This document shows positions 26,278-38,014 of a stretch of DNA of 64,000 bases, piece by piece. The stretch spans positions 26,617,575-26,681,574 of the forward strand of contig CM040758.1 of NCBI GenBank assembly GCA_022829145.1, read 5' to 3'. Within the stretch, counting starts at the first letter, position 1. Each line of letters begins with the position of its first letter. The stretch comes from Albula goreensis (Eukaryota; Chordata; Actinopteri; Albuliformes; Albulidae). The position numbers were made by a program, and so were the translations under genes. The notes beneath the pieces were generated by a model. The model saw only the letters and a list, made by a program, of their open reading frames with translations. It ran no database searches and was not told the origin of the DNA.

Positions 26278-26345
26278 TTACATATATTTACATTCACTCA
26301 TTTAGCAGACGCTTTTATCCAAAGCGACGTCCAAGGATAATGTAT
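26278..26345 (-). mobile_element. SINE/LINE tail fragment
   Basis: On the minus strand it reads TTGGATAAAAGCGTCTGCTA followed by AATG, the 3'-tail sequence common to many fish SINEs. Only the tail is recognised. Confidence 0.6.
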
Positions 26346-28097
26346 GTATTAAAGTAAAAATATGAATGCATAAAACTGTGTTTGACTTGCAGTTGTGCCA
26401 TCACTGGCTATGGTTTCATGAAGGCAGTGCCTTCTAAACTGAATTAACAGCCAGTGGAGTAACAGGGCAAAATGGTGCCAGCCTGCAGCAGCCAGGCCTG
26501 GTATGGTTCTGAGTTCTACTGCAGGCTAGCAGGCCAAGCTACACCCTGGAGCAGTGAGATCCAGCAAGGCTCCCACCCCGAAAAGATGCAAGTCTGGAAT
26601 GTGGACATAAGACATAAAGCCTCCCTTTATGTACACTGTATGTATGTTTATTTTACACTAGTACAATAGAGGGGCAACTAAAATGGTTCCAGGTAAGAAA
26701 TTTAAAAGTTAGGAGCGAAGTACTTCAAAAGTCAGACAGTTAATGTATTTGGGGCTAGCAAAAGAGGACTGGGGGGATTGATTCAGGTGTCTAAATTCAA
26801 AGAAGGGTTTTACAAATTGAACTACGCAAGATTTTTCAGGTTAAAACAACTAGGTATGGGTGGAACTTAGCAAAAGGTAAATTTCGGATTGATATTGATT
26901 CGAATTATTTTTAACACATTTGCCAATGATTGGAATGGCCCACAGCATGAAAGTCATGCTGCTATGGCACAGTCTCTCAGAGGGTTCAAGGTGAGGCTTG
27001 ACAGAGTGTGGACGCAAGTCAGAGCTTTGGGGGCAAGCCGAATGACCTGTGCCTTCCATTATGTACTCTCATGTTTGTACCATCTCTACACAGTCATGTC
27101 AGAGTGAATGGTGACTGGTTACCAGGCTAGGTAAGGGCCTCAACCAAGCTGAGAAGTGAAAATATGTTTATGTTTCAGTAAACCACTGTGTGTGGGCCTT
27201 AGTTGGGGAATGTCTTACATGTCTTATTTCTGGGAACCAGACTTTCATAAACTTTATTCACATGCAACAAAGTTCATACACAAGCTATGAACAACAGCCA
27301 CACAGGAGAATCTCTCTATTTAATGATTTCTTTTCTGTGGTACAGTGACATATCTGGTGGTACTCCAAAAAGCATTTCACAGTTGCCACCTACTGTCTTC
27401 AGCCATAGCATCCCATGCTTCATATTCGGAGTGACAATTTCATATAGTTACGCTACATAGATGAAGTTTTGACAATGCTTCTTGAAATGCAGTAACGGTA
27501 ATTCAAAGTCAACATGTTTAGAGAAGACAAACTGTCACATTTAATGCTGTTCCATCAACATGTCCTCTTAAATGAAACTGTACTTATGAATTGCAGTCTT
27601 CTGGGTAAAAGCAGGTTTCGCCAGATGGGTTGACCATGCAATGCAACCAATACAGAGAAAATACTGTGTTTTATAAACGGTAACCAGAAACCCAAACTGG
27701 CTTGCACGCACTGGACAGACGTTTAAAAACATTACTTGTATATTTTCAGTAACTGAAAATAACCCAGAAATTAAACAGCACAAAAATTTAAAAATACAAT
27801 GAAATCTTATACCAGTTTTGGATTTTCTGTTGCCAGGGAAGAAATCTTGTATCTTGAGCATGAGCCTCTTGGAGAATTTAAGACCCCCTCCCCACACACC
27901 AATTATAATTGAACTGCTGAACAGGTTTGATCTTGGCCACTGAATTGGACTAAACTGGATTTTTTTCTCAAGAAATCAAACACATCATGGTTCACACAGA
28001 GGTATGCAGTGAATGATGTTCATACTGTACATTAAGAGTTAATTTACTCATTAATATTTGCTCATTTAAATCTGAGCGATTTAACATATTCCAGAAT
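26346..28097. other. Intergenic between units F and G
   Basis: No gene is recognised. A minus-strand AATAAA-like signal near 27248 could serve unit G. Open frames here (for example 26472-26669 and 27568-27897) have no domain or family splice signals. Confidence 0.45.
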
Positions 28098-31000
28098 TCA
28101 AAGGCCTGTATGCTTTCTGTGCTGTTGAAATCTTAAGGATCGTTTGTCGCTGAATCTGTTCCAGCTGTATGGTCTTCCCTTAGTGTGAACTCTCTGATGC
28201 GTTTTGAGATGACAGGACTGACTGAACCTCTTATCGCACTGCGTGCAGCCGAACGGTTTCTCTCCCGTGTGAACAATCTTGTGCCTGTTCAGGTTACACG
28301 ACTGGGCGAATCGCTTCCCACAGAGGGCACAGCTGAAGGGTTTCTCCCCCGTGTGGATTCGCTGGTGTATCTCCAGCTTTTTTGGGCGATTGAAACCCTT
28401 CCCGCAATACGTACAAATAAAGAGTTTCTCTCGGGTTTGCACTGACGTGTATGGAGCACATGAGCTGGTATCGTTTACCGGCTGTGTTTCTGAATTCCTT
28501 TCTAGGTTGTAAAGGCCGTACTGTGACACAGAATTGGTGTCCTTGTTCCAAACTGTGTGAATCTCATCCTCAACATGAAAGGATGCAGAGCCTGTCATTA
28601 CAGTCTCTAGGTTAACATCCGCGGGCCCTAAGGCAACGCTATTGCCGCCAAGCGTCCCTGCTACAGTGGTAGACTGCATCTCTGAGTGAAAGGACAGGCT
28701 CTCTGGGTCCGTCTCTGCAGAATAAGAGCAGCACGGATCTTCAGTCTCTGTGTTTGCGCTCCCTTGCATACAGTAAGTCCCCAGCTGGCCTGGTCTGTCA
28801 AACATTACAAACTCAGCAGAGTCCAGACTGTCCAGTCCTCCTGCCCTGAGTTCAGTTCCTCTATGCTGGAGTCCCTGGTGTGCACTTTCAGTCTCTGCCT
28901 CAGCTTTGAGGACAGGCTCCGGTCCACTGACCTCCCAAACTCCGTGTCGGGTCCTGTGCTGCTCACTGAGCTCCTCTGTGTGATTGGCTGCTTTATTCTG
29001 CACTTCCTGAATGGGAGGTCTTTCCCCACCGCCTGGTCTCAACCCCACAGTCCCTGGAGATAAAAAAAAAAAAAAAAAAAAAACAGAATAAATAATATTA
29101 AATATTTCTACACACTATTCAATTATATGGCTAGACACACATGATAAAAGTATCTGCTAAGCAAATACTAAGCAGCAGTAGCATTAACCTAATACATAAT
29201 TCATAATAATGTAAAAATAAAATGGGCTCTGACAACATTTTGTCTACAATGTCCAGAACAGTGGGATTTTACTTACTCTCCTCCTCAAACTTAAGCTCTC
29301 CCAGTGGGTCGCTCTCCTCCTCCAGTCTCTCCTCCTTTATAAGGAGTGGTTCAGTCCTTCCCTCCTCCATGTCTGCGCACTGCAACAGAGCAACGAGGTA
29401 ATCAATATAACCGGAAGTCAGTCCTTTGTTTTTTTCAGCTATTTTTTTTCTGTGCAGCTAAAATGCTCTTTAGTGTGAGATACAGCCATTACTTTAAAGA
29501 TCAGCAGCTTTTAATTAGGCCTACTGGAGCAATAAAGCAAACTTATACTAAACAAGCTGGCATCCTTGCACTAAACAAATTGTGAGTATGTTATGTAATA
29601 AACTGAAATCACTTCAGAATGCTGAAGTATTTAAAAACGGATCCCTGACATTTTTAATCTTCACATTTGATATGTTGACCTGTGAACAATTGAAGAACTA
29701 TGCTGAGTAAGCCCAATGCAGGTTCAGATGCTAGGTACCCAAGATGTTTATGTTTTTGTTCTGATTTGCTAGGGACAGAAAAAAACAGTGATTGGTCCAG
29801 TGCTGGCTATGACACGGTAACTAACCTGATCTTCCATGGCAACAGAATGCAGCGGACTGTCGTCTTCATTCTGAGGGCTGTTCTCTCCATTTCTCCCTAG
29901 GCTGGTGTCCATCTTCTGAGTCAGGGAAAAATAACTCTCCCCTGGAACAAGGAAGACCAGTTAATATTATTTTATTATCAACACACTGGAACAGTGTCTT
30001 AACAGGGTTATTCACCCAACAGACAACATATTACACATTTTACACTCTGTATCAGTTTTACTCTTTCTCTTTTTAACAAACACAGAATTTCCCAGTACAG
30101 TCACCTTACCCTAGACACTCAAATTAAAAAAGCTTGTTAAACAGAACAACTAGACTGAAACAACTGCTGAACAGAGCAACTGAGATAAAATGTACAGGAT
30201 AAAGCAGTACCTCATATAAGAATTACACAATACATAATGTGATGAAGTACAAAAAGTACAAAAATAATCACAAAATACACTGCCCTTCACTAAACCTCCC
30301 ACAACAGACAGCCAGTGATAAACAAGCAAGTGTGCCTGTATGTGAGGGGGTTTTGTTTCATAACGACTAAACCCACATCCGTTACAACAGCAATACCCGG
30401 CAGGTATACTGCATAAGGAATTTGGCTTGGAACTCAGAGGTTGCAGGTTCACTTCCCTGGTGGGGCACTGCCTTTATACCAATGAGAAAAGTAATCAGCC
30501 TGGATTGTAATGATTTTATGTGAGTGCTGTGTGCATCTCATGGATCAGAGTCTCTGACTCCTGAGGGGCCTGGAATACGCAGCCCAGGGGCCTGTGGAGG
30601 CCTCGTTTGCAAATTAGCAAGGCCCACTCAATATTATTTACATGAAATCTTTTTAAAGGTTTAGGTGAATCCACTAGGGAAGGTACTGCCACACTGATGA
30701 GCATCTGCAATGGTTATTACTCTCTCTTCTGGTTCACAGAAAAGCCACTTCCTTTATTAATCTATTTGTTTACAGTATTCTGTTTTTCAGTCCCCAAAGT
30801 TTTAAATGCCAAATGAGGCAAGTTCTTGCTTTCTTTTAATATTTAAGAAACCTAATTAAATAACAATTTAGCTGGACTGCTCTACTTCATAAGCCAGAAA
30901 TACAGCCACATCACAGAGTCGGTGGCAGGGCATTAGAAAACCTTGTAATCAACAGTTACTGGCCCAGCTACATGCTGGCAATGTGTACTGTATTATTTAA

Positions 31001-33023
31001 CAGCCTCCTGATATAAAGAACCGTGATAGTTTGTCAGCTGGTTGAATCATTATATCATTTAATAATCATATTAGCCAAAGCATTAACATTGTTATAGACT
31101 AGACTACATGAGCGTCCAGGAATTGTGCACCTCTTGATCCGTCTATTTACCACGTATTTGGTTGCACATTGGCACTGATAAGAAGGAGAGAAGTGTCCAG
31201 GTAGATGCGTATTCGTCTGACGCGCACACATGCAAACGGACTTCCATGCGAGCGCCACGTAGATGAGTTGATCCGCTGCCTATGGCAGAGTTTAACTCAA
31301 CAGTGTGGGGACGGTTAACATACCTGAGACCGATACGGGACTTAGCAAAAGGGCAAACCCTGACCCTGTTATGTTCTAAAAAAACATCCCTTATTCTACA
31401 CCTTTTAATTATGACAAGATGTACTGTGGTAATTATTGAAAAACCGTATTATACTGTAAAATGGGTACACAATTTATGTGAAAACTCTGAAAAATCTGTG
31501 CGATATCTGTGTCAGAGTTGAGAATATAACCATTGCTTCTATAAAATAGTTCTGAAACAAACACAGCCGCAATTAGTCAAGGTGATGGGCTGTATTTTGA
31601 CTGTCATGCCATGGGTATGGCCATTAAAACAGAAGCCATAAAGACCAAATTAACGCCTCAGATGGCAGTTTCACGCCTGGATGGTACACCAGATTTAGAA
31701 ACAGGAAAGTCACTTTTCCTTCAGTTTAACGGTCTCAGCAGGTGGTGCTGTTGGCTTTAACCCAAATGCTACCAAAATTACAATAGTATTGAAATCTCAT
31801 AACCTCGAACTTCTACTTCCAAAGAGTCCGATCCTTTTTTATATTTCTAACATTCAATAGTGTTGATTTTGATAGTCTAGTGTCAACAATTTACCAGTGT
31901 CATACTCATTTGCATCTATTTTATGAATGTACTTTTGAAAATATACCCCATGTAGTGAGTTTATTTGGTTGATATTTTAAGATAAACGTTGCATGGCTTT
32001 TTCACCAAAATATTAAACACGACTGACAATTAATCAGTCATTCATATAGTTTTTTTTTTTAAAGAAAGAAACTTCTCTTTTCTAAACCAAAGCGCAAATG
32101 GGCTTGTTCTCAAATTATTCCATACCAATCTATATCTTATATTTGAAACAAGGAACACTGTATCACATTATGTCAGCTATCCTCACACCGAAATGCAAGT
32201 TGCAGGGATGAAGGTTAGCGACTTTTCCCAAAATTCTAGTCTAACTTCTGTATATATGCTCGGAAAACGTGTAGTAATAGGTGATTTTGACTTCCCTGAC
32301 TCTGATTCGGTATACAATATACATTTCGTATGTTGATAGCTAACGTTACGAGACAGGTCCATTGAAATTATTACATAATAAAAATGCTTTATAAGCTTGA
32401 TAGATCCAAAACATTGACTCACATTTGCTAGACAATTATTAATTATTTGAGGGATAGCAAATTACCAGGATAACAGAATAGCTGGTTAGGATGGCTACTT
32501 ATGAAATTCATGGGTAAGCTAACCTTAAGTATCACTAACAGTACATATCACAAGCTGAAAGTACCATAACGTCACAACTGAGGTCTGACATCTACTTGAG
32601 TACTGGGACGTCAGACATTTTCTCCCCACCCCCACCAAAACATAAACATTTCAAGATTGTTTAGTGTTCACAGACTCAAAAACGAAACAAACAAGCCAGT
32701 TTATATAGTTGTCTAGGTTGATGAAAGATGCATTAGCTACCTGTCGTTGTTCCTTTTAATTCACTGCAAAGATGTGAACCGTCCGATCGGATGTTTGCAG
32801 AGTTCTCCCGTGCCCTGGCTTTGTCTGGGCCTCCCCGGGCCACCCGGAGCTCCAGCAGATTCAGTTTCCTCCGGAGAGCTTCGTTCTCCTTCTTGCTTTG
32901 AGAAATTTCTAACCGTAATACCGCATAACCGTCATCCACTACTTTGCAGATTTCAGCCACTGCAGTGTTGGCTAATACTTCCATGATGGACGCCAGCTGT
33001 TTATGCAAAACACGATTCGACAT
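28098..33023 (-). CDS. C2H2 zinc-finger protein, unit G (3 fingers plus a degenerate one), complete
   Basis: Four exons: 32741-33023, 29826-29941, 29277-29379 and 28098-29053 (1,458 nt, 485 aa, all phases match). Exon 1 starts [20 protein letters not shown] and carries the conserved module. Exon 2 (ESYFSLTQKMDTSLG...HSVAMEDQ) is acidic and unlike the exon 2 of other units. Exon 3 has [10 protein letters not shown] and LLIKEER. The linker has LKAE and the block [12 protein letters not shown]. Three good fingers (about aa 373-457) are followed by a fourth unit that keeps its two histidines but has lost both cysteines (PYSWNRFSDKRS), so it cannot bind zinc. The intron between exons 1 and 2 is about 2.8 kb. 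Inferred nuclear DNA-binding regulator. Confidence 0.88.
30395..30490. mobile_element. Probable tRNA-derived SINE remnant
   Basis: A plus-strand stretch GGTTGCAGGTTCACTTCCCT followed by GGTGGGGCACTGCC resembles the B-box half of a tRNA-derived fish SINE. No clear A box or tail is seen. It lies in intron 1 of unit G. Confidence 0.35.
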
Positions 33024-33146
33024 TATTGTCGATATTTTTAGGAGAGAGACTCTCCAAATTACGCCGAAAGGCCCCGATTATCAATAGGAGAATGCCAAGG
33101 TATTGTCGTAGGTTGTCATACCCATTGCTTTTCGTTGGCCCACAGA

Positions 33147-33160
33147 TTACTTCCGTCCTA
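33147..33160 (-). promoter_or_regulatory. ETS-like element upstream of unit G exon 1
   Basis: The plus strand reads TTACTTCCGTCCTA, sharing its first nine bases with the elements before units E and I. It lies 124 nt upstream of the start codon. Confidence 0.5.
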
Positions 33161-35324
33161 CAAATGAGGCGGGACAGAAGCAACACTGTACCGTAATAAC
33201 CATAAGCAAGCCGCAATTATTCTCTCACTTTAAAGGCGGACTGGAAACAGGCGTCTCTGATAGTCGGTATTTATACCAACGTTTCACGAACTGCAAATAA
33301 AGACTCAAAGATTCATGGGATACAGCACTTGCCCCTGTTAGTTCCAAACCAGTGTTTTCCATATTACTCGCAGGTCATTTATATTAAATTTATATTTGAA
33401 TGTTTCACTGGAGTTATTGCTTAGGCAATCCATACATATTTCTGACACCTTTCTCATTCTCTCAGCTATAGGAAAACCAAGGTAACTCCATTACAAAATC
33501 AGTACTACTTCTGAGAAGACAAATTCACCACATTTGTATGAATTTTACATTGTGCAGTGACTTCCAGTTAATCTTCTCTAATATGTATAGTTATGCATTA
33601 TTCTGTTCATTTCACAGTTTGTAGAAAATTACATGTGTGTGAGTTTGAACAACTGTTCCAACAGAAATACACCAAAGACAATTGCTTGCAGTGGAAATAA
33701 TTTAAAATGTTCAAAAAATAAAGGCAGAGAAAGAACTGGCTTAGATAAACAAGGGTGCATTTTTCATTCTTGATCAACAATTGAGGCTTTTAAATCAAAA
33801 TAGGTAAACAGCCTGGCACAAGGAAATAATGTATTTATTTATTAGGAATTATAATAAACAACAAACTTCAGATATTTTTGAGAATGTTTATTGCATTTTG
33901 ACACTTAATACCAATGACACCGACACAGATTCTGAAACTTTTCACCTGCGATGTCCAACATCCCTTTTATTCTTTAAAACACGAACCCTATGAAGGATAA
34001 AGGAAGAAAAAAAAAAACACTGCCCTACACGTACTGTGGTATACACAAAGGGTAAATTAAGCACACATTTGAAATATAGGAGACAACAGTTTACCTTAAT
34101 GTCAAATAAGGCACAATTATATGTAAAAAAAATTCCTAAAATGTCACTGCTAAATACACTGATATCTATTGTTGGGGTGGGCAATTTAATTTGTGTATGA
34201 GAATTACCTTTGGATTATACACTGGTAGACCCATTGGGTATACTGCAAAGGGGCCTCACTGATTATGTGGCTAATTTGGGTAAATGTACTGTGCAAAACG
34301 AAGAGTATTCTTGTGTTAATAAACCCATTTCTAAATCGTTAAATTAAATATGTATTTCTTCAGCATGGTTACCAAAGTTAGCTGACTGACATAGTAAGCC
34401 AGCTTTGTGGTACACAACCCTGGATGTAAAAGGACATCCAGTCAGGACATTAACTTAAATAATGCAAGAGCTGACACATGTCACAGAGGTTCCATACCCC
34501 TCCAGTTCCAAAGCTGCTGATATCTGCCCCAGTATATTTAAAACACTCCCTGTCATGTCTTTTTAAATTGTAACATTCATCTCCATTCAACTGGCACCTG
34601 CAGATATTGATTTTACAGTGCGCTCAAAATGATGCTAAACCTCTAATGCTTTTGCAGTTGGTGGAGCTCTTTGAGAAAAATAAAACTTGTGTGGTAATCA
34701 TAAAGTTGTGTTGAAATTAGTTTCCCCCCATGCTTACAGTCGTTTGCAGTTTGAACCAATCAGGTGTCAGAATAAAAAATGGCTTGTTAATGATCATCCA
34801 ATCACGAGCCATCGTTTATTTGTTGTGCTGGAAACGGTAAAATGCAGCTCAGTTTCATACACTGACAATTGAAGGTTAAAAACATAATGATGGAAAAACC
34901 CTCAAGCCCTAATGGAGGGCACAGTGTGTACGGCTGCAGGCACCACTGAGAAACCATAATGGGCGGAGCCACCATGCACTGTCAATCACTTATCCCAACT
35001 GGATGCACCAATGGTAGAATTTTGTTCCCTATAGCAATTATTTATCCACATCAGTCATTCAGTCACAGGTAACATGGTCATTCACTTTCATTCTGAGGAT
35101 CATGAGGTCATTCTCCTCAAATTCTGTGATGCAGCACTCATTTACTGGAAACTCATACATGGACACACATGATAAAACAATTCATGCATTCCTGAATCAT
35201 AATAATCATAGTGTAATGTACATTAAAGGATCCTCCAACACTACCCTCCTATCATATGTAGACTGGTTTTGAATCAAGTGTTTGCGTGTGGGTTTTCATT
35301 CCAGCCGATTCCCCCTTATGCATC
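33161..35324. other. Intergenic between unit G promoter and unit H
   Basis: No gene is recognised. The sequence is AT-rich with scattered polyadenylation-like hexamers on both strands. No zinc-finger or Ig exon and no clear repeat family is seen. Confidence 0.45.
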
Positions 35325-36842
35325 TCATCTGACGGTGAACACGCCTGTATGGCTCCTCTGTTGGTGTATTCTGAGGTAACTCCTCTCCGAAAACCTCTTC
35401 CCACAGTACGTGCAAGCAAACGGTCTCTCCCCGGAGTGGATCCTCTGGTGCATTTTCAGCTGATGCAGGTGGGAGAACCGCTTCTCGCACAAGGTGCAGC
35501 TGAACGGTTTCTCTCCTGTGTGGACCCTCTGGTGTCTTTTGAGGTTTCCGGAGTGGGAGAACCGCTGCCGGCACTGGGTGCAGCTGAAGGGTTTCTCTCC
35601 AGTGTGGACCCGCTGGTGTATCTCCACCTGTTTGGGGAAGCTGAACCCCTTTCCGCAGAACGAGCAGAAGAAGCGCTTCTCCCTCCCGCCGGCCCGGCCG
35701 TGGGCCCCGCTGCCCTGTGAGGCTGTGTAGCTGCACCCATTAATGCCGAGGGGGAGGGTGTCCGAATTCGGCTCCAGGTTCTCTCTGACGGTCAGCTGGG
35801 GGTTGGGGAGACCCATTTTGGTGGTTATCAACGCAGGCTCTGGTTTCCAGTCGAGGGGTCCCAAAGAGGACAGGGCCACGGCGTCCTCTGTGCTGGGGAG
35901 GAGGACCGGGTGAGCCATCGGGCCCCCGGACTCGGGCCCCGACCCATACGGATCGTCGGCCGCCCCCTCGCCGTCCCCTCGAGGAAAGAACGTCCTGGGC
36001 TGATCAGGCCCCTCGTACATCACGTACTCTGAGAACAGGCCGCTCAGCCGCTCCGGCCTGGGCTCGGACGCCGCCCCGCACCGCGGACCCTTTGGCTTCG
36101 GCTCCGCCCCCAGGACCGCCTCCAGACCGCCCACCTCCCACATGCCGTGTGCGTTCCCGGGCGGCTCGGCGAGCTCTTCTGCGCAATTCGCTGGTTTGCC
36201 CTCCACATCCACGACATCACCATCCAAGACACAATCCACAACCCCTGCAATGAAGGGAGCGAAGCCAACACATCAATTACCATTCATGTTCATGGGCAGT
36301 AATGTTGTATTGGGTGAGGATTATGATATTGTAGTTATATGGCATAACACAAGTGTCAGGTTAACCATTATAAACAAACAGCAAACTGACAGAAAGTCAC
36401 ATCTTGAAAGCTAAGCACTGTTTAACTGAAGATGACATTTAGATAACTGCGGCTTGACAAAACATTCTGAAAAGGCCTTAGCCCTGGAAAGCACTGAGTT
36501 AACTTTTCTCAAACGACAAACTGGATGCCCTGCATAGCAAACAAAAACCCCTGTGCAGCCTCTTTCTAAGCTTCCAAACACTGGGCTAACACAGATATCC
36601 CCAGACTACTTCTCTGTGGTCCTGCAGAAAGGGCAATTTGGGCATGCCACTCCAGAGTAGCTGCATCTAAGGGATGGGTTATTATGGGCATGAAAATATG
36701 AGAATGATAAAACCTGCTTTGTCCCCACTCTCTACTTACTCTCCTCCCTGATCTTCAGCTCTCCCAGTGGGTCACTCTCCTCCTCCAGTCTCTCCTCCTT
36801 TATAAGGAGTGGTTCAGTCCTTCCCTCCTCCATGTCTGCACA
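35325..36842 (-). CDS. C2H2 zinc-finger protein, unit H (4 fingers)
   Basis: Two exons are visible: exon 3 at 36740-36842 (103 nt; [24 protein letters not shown] donor) and the last exon at 35325-36244 (acceptor CATTGCAG), 341 codons together. The linker is strikingly GC-rich compared with its paralogs (about 35,690-36,130, Pro/Gly/Glu-rich) and keeps WEVGGLE and WKPE. Four fingers follow; the last is H-x4-H, and the C-terminal half ([20 protein letters not shown]) closely matches unit I. Exon 3 holds an ATG in good context (GACATGG), so a short form could start there, but no exon 1 lies between this unit and unit I. Exon 1 at 40.9 kb is the nearest candidate. Inferred nuclear DNA-binding regulator. 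Confidence 0.85.
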
Positions 36843-38014
36843 CTGCAACAGAGCAACGAGGAGATCAGTCCGACAGGAGTCAAGCCATCCCTTTTCCCAT
36901 CAAACACACTGCATCTTGCACTCCAACACCATGCTACCCACATCTGACAATGAGTCCAGCACCCCAGATAAAAAGGCAAGGCAAAATACACCTGACCTCC
37001 ATGCTACAAGACTGGGATGGAACTGTTAATGTACAGTATGTGTCTGAGTGTGGTTTGACCAGGTGACCAGGGCAATCCTTATGAAAAACATCCTTTAAAC
37101 AGAGTTAAAAAAGGAGTTTTGCAACATCATTAATCTTACAAACTATTATTTGTGTGTTGATTGTTGGTTTACTGTACATATGTGGAAAAATGCTCTTTCA
37201 TTAAAACCGTGCAGACTGTAGAAAAGTTATCACGAAGAGGATTCATTTCCACAGTGCGCGGGCCTGGCTGAGGGGGTGTGTTTTGTATGACCGCTGGCTT
37301 CAGCAGCAGTGACTGCAGACTTACGCAGAACAGCAATTATGCACGCTCGGTCCAAAGCCCTTTAAATCAAACAGCTCAACAGTCTGGCTCAAAGAAATTC
37401 CCATTTTTTATTAAACTTCAACAAACTGCAGTACAAAGTATGAACAACAACAACAACAAAATCCACACTAGGTAATTTCTACACTGTGCACTTCTGCACT
37501 CATAGATCACATTTTTAATAAAATCACAAAGAGGCAATCATGATTATTTTATTTTTCTTTCACAGTTTTTTTTTCCCACTCCATTGCGATTTTTTTCCTA
37601 ACAGTCTGTTCAATTGTCATTTAACAACTATCCTTTTCATTTATTTATATAAGACAAACAAAATGAACTCTAACATTTACGACTGTTCAATGTGCTAGGC
37701 AAATAAGCTTTTGCCAATAGCTTTTATGTGAACTAAGGCACAGTCATGCACACTTCCTCTAAAAACCAAAGTGCTTAGAATCTTTTGTCACCACAACTGT
37801 ATGTCCCTGCGATGGCAAAACATTACTCTCAAGTACACAGGGATATCTTAAAGAGGACTGGCTATGTAACTAGTGATGTTCATGACAGATTTTGCTTTAG
37901 TATTTGATTTTAATTGGCTGATGGCCATACTATATATATGACGTCATTGTTTTTTAGTTATGAATTGCAACTACTGTTACAGTCTCTTTTGAAGCCTCGC
38001 CCAACCAATCCACA
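36843..38014. other. Intergenic between units H and I
   Basis: The first about 60 bases continue the duplicated intron flank shared with units D and G (CAACGAGGAGATCAGTC). The rest is AT-rich, with a minus-strand AATAAA-like signal near 37405 that may serve unit I. No exon 1 copy is present. Confidence 0.5.
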
